Shown here in pieces: positions 9,077-14,906 of a stretch of 15,265 nt of DNA. Made by a program: the position numbers and the translations under genes. Where the stretch lies: contig JAILIJ010000321.1 of assembly GCA_024695315.1 (NCBI GenBank), forward strand, positions 1 through 15,265, given 5' to 3'. Every line of letters begins with the position of its first letter. The first letter of the stretch is position 1. Origin of the DNA: Bacteroidaceae bacterium (GTDB lineage Bacteria; Bacteroidota; Bacteroidia; Bacteroidales; Bacteroidaceae). Below the pieces are notes generated by a model. That model searched no databases and was not told the origin of the DNA. It worked only from the letters and a program-made list of their open reading frames with translations.

Positions 9077-9117
9077 GCCTAGAACTACTAGATTTTATAG
9101 TAATTCTAGGCACTATT
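9077..9117. terminator. Bidirectional terminator between queG and recX
   Basis: GCCTAGAACTACTA (9077-9090) pairs with TAGTAATTCTAGGC (9098-9111), a 14-bp stem with one mismatch and a 7-nt loop. On the plus strand it is followed by ACTATTATTTTTCT, and on the minus strand by TTTTCTTAAAAAAA, so it can end both convergent transcripts. Confidence 0.8.
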
Positions 9118-9156
9118 ATTTTTCTATATGTCTTGTTTTATCATCGAAAAAACAAG

Positions 9157-9630
9157 CTATATAGAGTCAATCACTTTATCTATTTCGTCCATTGAGAAAC
9201 CTCTTGAGAGGGCAAATCTAATAAGTTTACATCTTATGTCGTAATCATTCTTGCCCTTTGTGATCTTCTTTTTATTACTTAGAAGCGTTTTTATTGTCTC
9301 AAGGTTATCGCCATCAGGAATCTCCTCTAAGGCATCTTCAATTACGAAATTTCCAATTCCCTTGCGCTTCAGTTCAAGGCTTATTTTTATCCTTCCCCAG
9401 CGGTTGAATTTGAATTTTTCGCGAACAAAAGCTCTTGCATATCTTTCTTCATCCAAAAAATGCTCCTTAACAAGCTGTTGGATAACTTCATCCTCGGCTC
9501 CTTCTGGCATATCCCATTTTTGCATCTTCTTTCTTAGGTCCGATTCGCAATATTCTGCTGCTGCACAAAGGGAGGATAGTTTTAAGAGTGCCTCTTCTTT
9601 TGATACTTTTTTCTTAGTTTTGACAATCAT
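9157..9630 (-). CDS. recX: Regulatory protein RecX
   Basis: RecX binds RecA filaments and modulates recombination and SOS activity in the cytoplasm. The 157-residue length matches the family. The sequence has the expected all-helical tandem three-helix repeats: a first repeat with CxxxEYCESDLRKKMQKW (about 22-39), a second with the signature FLDEERYARAFVREKF (58-73) followed by W-G-R-I-K-I-S-L-E-LKRKGI (78-92), and a third ending near 157 (IRFALSRGFSMDEI). The N-terminus is Lys-rich. It lies 59 nt downstream of the PfkB kinase gene on the same strand with no visible promoter between, so it is probably the last gene of that transcript. recA is not in the window. Confidence 0.9.
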   Translation of the reverse strand: MIVKTKKKVSKEEALLKLSSLCAAAEYCESDLRKKMQKWDMPEGAEDEVIQQLVKEHFLDEERYARAFVREKFKFNRWGRIKISLELKRKGIGNFVIEDALEEIPDGDNLETIKTLLSNKKKITKGKNDYDIRCKLIRFALSRGFSMDEIDKVIDSI

Positions 9631-9689
9631 AAAAAATGACTTAGAAGACAGAAAAGTACTATATTCTATTTTTGTTTAGAACTTGAAAT

Positions 9690-10619
9690 TTATTTTTTAG
9701 CTTTTATTTCGTTTGCCAGTTCTTTACTTATTGAATTGTTGAAACTTTGGCATACGTTGATAGCTAACTTCTGTCCCATGCTAATGATATTATCCCATGT
9801 GTTTTCAGAAACGTTATTGATGTCATCCTTACGAATCTTATTATTCATGAGACCATATACAACACCTGCGTTAAAGTTATCACCAGCACCTATTGTACTT
9901 ACTGTCTGTATCTTTTCTACAGGATACGTCTTTTTTACTTCTGGACTGATTAGCATAATATCCCCATCTGCATCGGTACAAATCATGGTTTTGCAATAAA
10001 AGCTAACCTTGTTTTCATAAACCTCAGATGGATCTTTCATGTCGAACATATTTTCGAAATCCTCAGTAGAACCACGTACTATATCTGCATATTCGAAATT
10101 TTCTAATATTGTAGGGTAAAGACGTAAAGCCTCGTCTTTGTGGCTCGAACGGAAATTTATATCATAATAGATCAAAGCTCCTCGATCTTTAGCGTAGTCC
10201 AAAAATTCTTTAACCTTATCGCGTAAAACTGGGTTTAATACGAAATAAGACCCCATCATTACAATATCATCCTTATTTATTTCTGGCCATTCTACATCAA
10301 GTCGTGCCTTTGGGTAATCTTTGTAGAAAGAGTATTCAGCATCATTTCTGTCGTTGAGCCATGCTAATGAAATAGCTGTCCTTCCATCTTCGTATACACA
10401 TACGCCATCGGTCTCTATACCATTTTCCACCATGAACTCCTTTATTTTTTCCCCAACCTTGTCGTTTCCTGTTTCAGTTATCATCGTTACTTTTTGTCCA
10501 AGTCGACCTAATGAAATTAGTCCATTAAATACCGAACCTCCAGGAACAGCAGCTGTTGGCTGACCATTCTTAAAGATTATGTCCATGATGGTTTCTCCTA
10601 TACCAATAATTTTCCGCAT
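9690..10619 (-). CDS. PfkB-family carbohydrate kinase (fructokinase-like)
   Basis: This 309-residue cytosolic kinase belongs to the PfkB/ribokinase fold and phosphorylates a sugar or sugar-like alcohol with ATP. Visible elements are an N-terminal substrate region with GETIMDI (8-14), the first PfkB signature region PGGSVFNGLISLGRLG (26-41), the NFR segment (155-157), and the ATP/anion-hole motif GAGDNFNAG (244-252) with D247 as catalytic base. In Bacteroidetes close relatives are usually annotated as fructokinase or unspecified carbohydrate kinase; the substrate cannot be fixed here. A good purine-rich site (AGGAAAA) precedes the ATG. It is 88 nt downstream of the LOG gene, on the same strand, and precedes recX. 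Confidence 0.92.
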   Translation of the reverse strand: MRKIIGIGETIMDIIFKNGQPTAAVPGGSVFNGLISLGRLGQKVTMITETGNDKVGEKIKEFMVENGIETDGVCVYEDGRTAISLAWLNDRNDAEYSFYKDYPKARLDVEWPEINKDDIVMMGSYFVLNPVLRDKVKEFLDYAKDRGALIYYDINFRSSHKDEALRLYPTILENFEYADIVRGSTEDFENMFDMKDPSEVYENKVSFYCKTMICTDADGDIMLISPEVKKTYPVEKIQTVSTIGAGDNFNAGVVYGLMNNKIRKDDINNVSENTWDNIISMGQKLAINVCQSFNNSISKELANEIKAKK

Positions 10620-10707
10620 GTTTTTTCCTATTGATGTGTCTGTAAACTTTATATGTTATAGACTTGTGAATATGAAATTTTATTAATAATTAATGTTTGG
10701 GCAAGGC

Positions 10708-11238
10708 TTATAGGTTTTCTATAAGTTCTTCAAATGAATTTACTACTTTCATGAGCTGACAGAAAGGCTTATTTACTACTTTCTTTTCTTCAAGATCGTG
10801 AAAGAAAGTTAGAAGCCCATCCCAGAAATTATTTATGTTCCATAGGATAAGTTTTTTATCGTTTATTCCTATTGTATTGGCTGCCATAACGGTAAACATT
10901 TCATCAAGGGTACCTATACTACCTGGCATCACGACGATTACCTCAGATTCACTTTCAAGGAATTGTTTCCTATCATTAAGATCTTCGCATCTAAAGTTAA
11001 TGTCTATATATTCACTTACCCTATTGTTCTGTGCAAGTATTTGTGGAACAATGCCGTATACTGTTCCTCCATTCTCGTGTACAGCCTTAGCTACTGCCTC
11101 CATAAGACCACAGTTAGCTCCTCCATACACTAATGTCTTATTATTTTTGCCGATCCATTCACCAAGTTTACGAGCCTCTTCGTAGTATATGGCGTCCATA
11201 TTGTTGGAAGATGCGCAAAATATACCTATTTTATTCAT
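10708..11238 (-). CDS. LOG family protein (TIGR00730-type nucleotide phosphoribohydrolase)
   Basis: From the ATG at 11238 this is a 176-residue Rossmann-like LOG family protein. Family members cleave the N-glycosidic bond of nucleoside 5'-monophosphates, such as cytokinin ribotides or AMP, releasing base and ribose 5-phosphate; the bacterial role is mostly in nucleotide turnover. Visible motifs are IGIFCASS (4-11), VYGGANCGLM (37-46), DRKQFL (89-94) and PGSIGTLDE (105-113). The last is the catalytic PGGxGTxxE motif with Ser in place of the second Gly, an uncommon change. The frame is open to a TTG at 11259, but the ATG start fits the family N-terminus and lies correctly below the promoter. 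It seems to be the first gene of a LOG - PfkB kinase - recX group. Confidence 0.92.
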   Translation of the reverse strand: MNKIGIFCASSNNMDAIYYEEARKLGEWIGKNNKTLVYGGANCGLMEAVAKAVHENGGTVYGIVPQILAQNNRVSEYIDINFRCEDLNDRKQFLESESEVIVVMPGSIGTLDEMFTVMAANTIGINDKKLILWNINNFWDGLLTFFHDLEEKKVVNKPFCQLMKVVNSFEELIENL

Positions 11239-11256
11239 GTAGAATTCTTTTTTCTG

Positions 11257-11287
11257 CAAATATCCGAATCTTTTACGAAAACTGCAA
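11257..11287 (-). promoter_or_regulatory. Probable promoter for the LOG gene
   Basis: On the minus strand, TTG (11287 down to 11285), a 20-nt spacer, then GATATTTG (11264 down to 11257). This resembles the Bacteroidetes -33/-7 consensus with one deviation (G for the first T). The -7 element ends 18 nt before the ATG at 11238. Confidence 0.6.
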
Positions 11288-11955
11288 GTAATTTATCTAT
11301 AAACAATATGTCTATACTTCTATTCTCCGACCAATAGACATTTTATTTTTTATATAGCGTTTTCTCTATGTAATCATTCATTAAAAAGTATATTTAATCG
11401 AGATACTATTGTAATTACAGGATCCATATTTGGTTAGAACATGCTTGTTTTCTTTATGATACAAATATACGACATTCATAAATAACGGTTGTGTGTTTAG
11501 ATTGGTTTCGATGAGATTTGATGAGTTTCGAAGGGTTGTCTTTTGATACTTTTTTATTTTTACCAAAGTGTCTTTTGAAACATAAAAGGCACAAATTATA
11601 ATTGGTAATTTATTTATGCTCTACATTATTATTTATGGATTATTCAGTCCTCAACGTTTTATCTGTGCTCGTTTCCACATATACGTGGTCTTTATTATTT
11701 TCTGTGTGACACACAACTCACACAAAATCTCATATTACTATTATAATATGTTATCTAACATGTAAAATGAATTTTTATAAAGAAAATGTTAATGGAAGTT
11801 AATTGTTTTGTGGCTTTTCAAGAGAGGTTATAGAAGAATGTGTCGAAATTGATGTGTGCGGGCGCACAAATAGCGTTTTTTACGGTGTGCACCTACACAA
11901 TATATGATATTGGTCAAGAAAATGCAATATTTTTGAAGTTTTTATTGAAAGAATT
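11288..11955. other. AT-rich intergenic region with several dyads, no credible gene
   Basis: No open frame here shows protein-like features. The longest is a 61-codon minus-strand frame (11381-11566) with random-looking composition. What it does hold are short dyads: CCACATATACGTGG (11675-11688), TGTGTGACACACA (11703-11715), TGTGCG-GG-CGCACA (11855-11868) and GGTGTGCACCTACAC (11884-11898). The last two lie about 60-100 bp upstream of the -33 element of the downstream non-coding unit and could be operators; this is inference. Confidence 0.5.
11855..11898. promoter_or_regulatory. Pair of GTGTG/CACAC dyads upstream of the ncRNA promoter
   Basis: A perfect 6-bp dyad TGTGCG/CGCACA with a 2-nt centre (11855-11868) is followed 15 nt later by GGTGTGCACCTACAC (11884-11898), which contains GTGCAC and a GTGT/ACAC pair. 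These are GC-rich islands in very AT-rich DNA, upstream of a strong promoter. They may be transcription factor sites; no factor is recognised. Confidence 0.35.
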
Positions 11956-11985
11956 TTGCAGATTTGCAAAACACACGTAACTTTG
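11956..11985 (+). promoter_or_regulatory. Bacteroidetes-type promoter of the putative ncRNA
   Basis: TTG (11956-11958), a 19-nt spacer, then TAACTTTG (11978-11985) is a full match to the -33/-7 pattern. Transcription would begin near 11990. No start codon follows for about 560 nt, so this promoter does not appear to serve a nearby protein gene directly. Confidence 0.75.
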
Positions 11986-12032
11986 CATCGTCAAAAGGAA
12001 AAAACAAATCCTGAGACAATAATTAGAATAGG

Positions 12033-12515
12033 TTAGTTAAGGTAAAAGATTTGTTTGAAGAGTATTAGTTTTTGAAGGGTAAATAAAAAGATTTGTTTTT
12101 TAGGAAAAATTGAAACTCAATAAGGTGTTAATTAAGGTAAAAGATTGAACAAAGGATTTTAAGAATTTAAAGGATAAAGGGTTTTTAATTTATATAAGGT
12201 TTTGTTATTCAATAGACAATTGTTATTGTTATTGGTATTTAGTTAGTTAAGGTAAATAAAAAGATTATTCAGGGTTTTCGATAAGGAAGAATTAGTTTTT
12301 AAGAAGGTAATTAGATTTGTTTTCCAAGGGTATTGATAATTTGGTTAAGAGATCATTTTCGATAACTCGATTGATTTGATAAAATAGCAAAGCAAAGTTT
12401 TGAATATATATACTTTTGAATAGGTTTTGGTTTTAGGTATTAGAAGTAATTAAGGTATTAGATTTAAGTTTTTTCATAAGGGTTAGTTAATAAGGGTATT
12501 AGATTTGTTTTCACG
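12033..12515 (+). repeat. Degenerate interspersed repeat, about seven copies
   Basis: Copies are seen at 12033-12056, 12075-12104, 12128-12150, 12239-12270, 12301-12330, about 12445-12474 and 12481-12515. The common core is TTA(G/A)TTAAGGTA, then an A-rich or TTA segment, then AGATT(T)GTTT. Spacing is irregular (roughly 20-170 nt) and copies vary by small insertions, so this is not a CRISPR-like or simple tandem array. All copies have the same orientation as the presumed transcript. Confidence 0.7.
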
Positions 12516-12525
12516 TATAACCGAA

Positions 12526-12542
12526 GAGAGCGTTTAGCTCTC
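12526..12542 (+). other. Small hairpin near the ncRNA 3' end
   Basis: A perfect 6-bp stem GAGAGC/GCTCTC with loop GTTTA, located about 30 nt before the terminator. It is the first clearly stable structure in the transcript. It lacks a T-tract, so it is not itself a terminator. Confidence 0.6.
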
Positions 12543-12574
12543 ATAAATGAACTTATTCAAACCAATATAATTTG

Positions 12575-12605
12575 AGCAGTAGTCGGACGACCGCTGCTTT
12601 TTTTT
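12575..12605 (+). terminator. Strong intrinsic terminator ending the ncRNA
   Basis: AGCAGTAGTC (12575-12584) pairs with GACCGCTGCT (12589-12598) around a GGAC loop, with one G-T wobble and one mismatch. It is followed by an uninterrupted run of eight T (12598-12605). It stands 34 nt before the dusB -33 element. Confidence 0.85.
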
Positions 12606-12638
12606 GTGTTTATTTCTAACAACGAACTATAGCTACTT

Positions 12639-12668
12639 TTGTCATTATGATAAAAATGGCTATATTTG
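12639..12668 (+). promoter_or_regulatory. Bacteroidetes-type promoter for dusB
   Basis: TTG (12639-12641), a 19-nt spacer, then TATATTTG (12661-12668). It lies 25 nt before the dusB ATG, which gives a leader of about 20 nt. Confidence 0.8.
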
Positions 12669-12693
12669 CACTATAATTTAACTATTTGACTTT

Positions 12694-13773
12694 ATGAAGA
12701 TAGCAGACATAGATTTGGGAGACTATCCTGTGGTGTTGGCACCTATGGAGGATGTTACGGACCAGGCATTTAGACTTTTGTGTAAGGAGTTTGGGGCGTC
12801 CATGACATATTCTGAGTTCGTAAGTGCAGATGCCTTAATACGTAATGTGAACCGTTCATTGGAGAAGATTCGTGTGGATGAGGCTGAGCGACCTGTTGCG
12901 ATACAAATCTATGGACGTGATGTGGAGTCTATGGTACAAGCTGCCAAGATTGTCGAGGCAGAAGCACATCCTGACATCCTTGACATCAATTTTGGATGCC
13001 CTGTGAAAAAAGTTGCAGGTAAGGGAGCCGGTTCTGGTATGTTGAAGAACATTCCTCTCATGCTTGAAATCACACGTGCAGTCGTAGAAGCTGTTGACAT
13101 TCCTGTTACAGTTAAGACTCGACTTGGATGGGATTGTGACGACCTGAAGACACCAAACCGACTGAGCGAGGAACGTGCGTTAATCGTAGAATTAGCAGAG
13201 CGACTTCAGGACTGTGGCATTCAGGCACTCACACTCCATGGGCGCACTCGTTCACAAATGTACCAAGGTGTATCTGATTGGACACTCATTGGGGAGGTAA
13301 AAAACAATCCCTACATGAAAATCCCAATCATAGGTAATGGCGATATTACGACACCTGAGGAGACGAAAGCTGCCTTTGATAAATACGGAGTGGACGCCGT
13401 GATGATAGGACGCGCAACATTCGGACAGCCATGGCTATTTAAGGATGTACGTACATTCTTAGACAAGGGCGAACATGATACAGAGATGACACTCGACTGG
13501 AAATTTGAAGTATTGAAACGTCAGGTTCAGAAATCTGTCGAGTACAGTCTTAGAGAAGATAATGCACTCAAGGAAAGAAAGAGAACAGAACTTGGAGGCA
13601 TAATACATGTGCGTCGACACCTTGCCAATTCACCATTATTCAAAGGCATTCCAGACTTCAAACAGACACGAATAAAGATACTTCGTGCGGAAACACAGAC
13701 AGAACTATTTGAACTACTCAAAGAAGCAAAATCAAGAATTGAAGACTTTCAGAAGACACAATTCAGTGTTTAG
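12694..13773 (+). CDS. dusB: tRNA-dihydrouridine synthase, DusB-like
   Basis: This 359-residue flavoenzyme reduces uridine to dihydrouridine in the D-loop of tRNA, using FMN and NADPH. The N-terminal TIM barrel (about 1-255) shows APMEDVTD (16-23), the catalytic Cys in DINFGCPVKKV (C102), the FMN/substrate motifs VKTRLGW (140-146, K141) and LHGRT (181-185, H182), and the phosphate-binding IGNGD (213-217) and IGR (238-240). The helical RNA-binding domain fills the C-terminal third (about 260-350). The length is slightly above the usual 320-340, within the Bacteroidetes range. It has its own promoter directly upstream and a 153-nt gap to the next gene. Which uridine positions it modifies cannot be told from sequence; the DusB assignment over DusA/C rests on overall motif pattern. 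Confidence 0.93.
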   Translation: MKIADIDLGDYPVVLAPMEDVTDQAFRLLCKEFGASMTYSEFVSADALIRNVNRSLEKIRVDEAERPVAIQIYGRDVESMVQAAKIVEAEAHPDILDINFGCPVKKVAGKGAGSGMLKNIPLMLEITRAVVEAVDIPVTVKTRLGWDCDDLKTPNRLSEERALIVELAERLQDCGIQALTLHGRTRSQMYQGVSDWTLIGEVKNNPYMKIPIIGNGDITTPEETKAAFDKYGVDAVMIGRATFGQPWLFKDVRTFLDKGEHDTEMTLDWKFEVLKRQVQKSVEYSLREDNALKERKRTELGGIIHVRRHLANSPLFKGIPDFKQTRIKILRAETQTELFELLKEAKSRIEDFQKTQFSV

Positions 13774-13873
13774 AAAGTCTTCCTCTTGGGCAAATATCAA
13801 GTCATGATGATGAAAATTGCATGTTGATTAGTAAAAATACATACATAAAATTACATTCTTGACGATTATTTGT

Positions 13874-13881
13874 TAAATTTG
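13874..13881 (+). promoter_or_regulatory. Candidate -7 element before the SDR gene
   Basis: TAAATTTG fits the Bacteroidetes -7 consensus and lies 45 nt before the ATG at 13927. No good TTG is found at 19-20 nt upstream (the sequence there is TTAC), so only the -7 half is supported. Confidence 0.45.
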
Positions 13882-13926
13882 CAGAGTATTGAATTTTAGA
13901 TTCTACTAATTTAATTAATAATAACT

Positions 13927-14733
13927 ATGGATTTATCAAATTTCTCTCTCGAGGGTAAGAATGCATGGATCACAGGTGCATCTTACGGAATTGGTTTTAA
14001 CATCGCTAAGGCATTCGTTAAGGCAGGTGCAAAGAACATCATCTTCAACGATATCAACGAGGAGCTCCTCAACCGCGGTCTTGCTAACTACAAGGAGGCA
14101 GGTATCACAAACGTTAAGGGTTATGTTTGCGATGTGACTGACGAAAATGCTGTTAAGGCTCTTGTAGAGAAGATTCATCAGGAAGTAGGCCAGATTGACA
14201 TTCTCGTTAACAACGCAGGTATCATCAAGCGTATTCCTATGCACGAGATGAAGCGTGCAGAGTTCCAGCAGGTTATTGACATCGACCTCGTTGCACCATT
14301 CATTTGCGCATCTGCTGTTCTTCCAGAGATGATGGAGCGTAAGGAAGGTAAGATTATCAACATCTGTTCTATGATGTCTGAGCTTGGTCGTGAGACTGTA
14401 TCTGCATACGCTGCAGCTAAGGGTGGTCTTAAGATGCTTACTCGTAACATCTGCTCTGAGTACGGAGAGTACAACATCCAGTGTAATGGTATCGGCCCTG
14501 GTTACATCGCTACTCCACAGACTGCTCCACTTCGTGAGAAGCAGCCAGACGGTAGCCGTCACCCATTCGATTCATTCATCTGTGCTAAGACTCCTGCTGG
14601 TCGTTGGCTCGATCCATCTGAGCTTGGTGGCCCAGCTGTATTCCTCGCTTCTAAGGCTTCTGATGCCGTTAATGGTCACGTTCTTTACGTTGATGGCGGT
14701 ATCCTTGCTTACATCGGAAAGCAGCCTAAATAA
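13927..14733 (+). CDS. SDR oxidoreductase, gluconate 5-dehydrogenase type
   Basis: This 268-residue classical short-chain dehydrogenase resembles gluconate 5-dehydrogenase and KduD-like enzymes, which interconvert keto-gluconates and gluconates with NAD(P)H in hexuronate/gluconate use. Visible features are the cofactor loop TGASYGIG (16-23), D69 in CDV, NNAG (95-98), and the catalytic triad S148, Y161 and K165, followed by the PGYIATP turn (191-197) and a C-terminal VDGG (255-258). Asp42 at the end of beta-2 favours NAD over NADP (inference). The codon use is strongly biased to C-ending forms (AAC, ATC, CTC), unlike rnr or the deacetylase, pointing to high expression. An A/T-rich leader precedes the ATG. 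No partner isomerase (kduI) or other uronate gene is in the window, so the exact substrate stays open. Confidence 0.9.
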   Translation: MDLSNFSLEGKNAWITGASYGIGFNIAKAFVKAGAKNIIFNDINEELLNRGLANYKEAGITNVKGYVCDVTDENAVKALVEKIHQEVGQIDILVNNAGIIKRIPMHEMKRAEFQQVIDIDLVAPFICASAVLPEMMERKEGKIINICSMMSELGRETVSAYAAAKGGLKMLTRNICSEYGEYNIQCNGIGPGYIATPQTAPLREKQPDGSRHPFDSFICAKTPAGRWLDPSELGGPAVFLASKASDAVNGHVLYVDGGILAYIGKQPK

Positions 14734-14755
14734 TAGTTGAAAACTTTAAACTGAT

Positions 14756-14797
14756 AGTTGCGCAACTTTTTCTTAAAAGTTGCGCAACTTTTTTTTT
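14756..14797 (+). terminator. Perfect intrinsic terminator after the SDR gene
   Basis: AGTTGCGCAACTTTT (14756-14770) pairs perfectly over 15 bp with AAAAGTTGCGCAACT (14775-14789) around a TCTT loop, followed by a run of eight T. Each arm also contains the self-complementary AGTTGCGCAACT, so alternative small hairpins are possible. Confidence 0.92.
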
Positions 14798-14811
14798 CTA
14801 GGCGTTCCTTG

Positions 14812-14892
14812 GAGGAGCTATGGTTTTCTATATACCAAAGAACCCCAAGAAATCGAAGAAATCTAAGAAAACCCAAGAAGCCATAGCCCCTC
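14812..14892. repeat. Imperfect inverted repeat enclosing a 9-nt tandem repeat
   Basis: GAGGAGCTATGG (14812-14823) and CCATAGCCCCTC (14881-14892) are inverted with one mismatch. Between them AAGAA recurs at 14838, 14847, 14856, 14865 and 14875, a 9-nt period (last step 10) with units AAGAACCCC, AAGAAATCG, AAGAAATCT, AAGAAAACCC and AAGAAGCC. A T-run follows on the plus strand (14895-14901). It lies in the convergent gap between the SDR gene and hsdR; it could act as a second transcription barrier, or be a small minisatellite. Confidence 0.6.
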
Positions 14893-14906
14893 AGTTTTTT
14901 TATCCT

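Larger units (their letters stand above)
11990..12605 (+). ncRNA. Putative long C-depleted, repeat-bearing non-coding RNA
   Basis: This is a self-contained transcription unit bounded by a consensus promoter and a strong intrinsic terminator, about 615 nt long, with no reading frame of any length. By eye, 12001-12520 contains about 23 C against about 103 G, and the plus strand has no ATG between the promoter and 12547. About seven degenerate copies of a GTTAAGGTAAAAGATTTG-like motif occur along it. With so little C, the body should be largely unstructured, while the 3' end holds two stable hairpins (12526-12542 and the terminator). It does not look like 6S RNA, tmRNA, RNase P RNA or SRP RNA, which are compact and structured. 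It might be a sponge for an RNA-binding protein or a regulatory RNA; these are inferences. It could alternatively be a long leader of dusB, but a terminator and a second promoter stand between. Confidence 0.6.

Noticed and set aside
11381..11566. 61-codon minus-strand frame in the intergenic region
   Set aside because: Composition is random-looking, there is no ribosome-binding site or family motif, and it lies in very AT-rich DNA where such frames occur by chance.
12033..12515. CRISPR array
   Set aside because: Repeats are degenerate, lack a fixed length and have no uniform spacers.
11990..12605. Known housekeeping RNAs (6S, tmRNA, RNase P RNA, SRP RNA)
   Set aside because: I see no tRNA-like ends or conserved cores, and the low C content is incompatible with their extensive pairing.
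13936..14562. 208-codon frame antisense to the SDR gene
   Set aside because: The plus-strand protein has full SDR motifs; the antisense frame is a by-product of its biased codon use and shows no domain.
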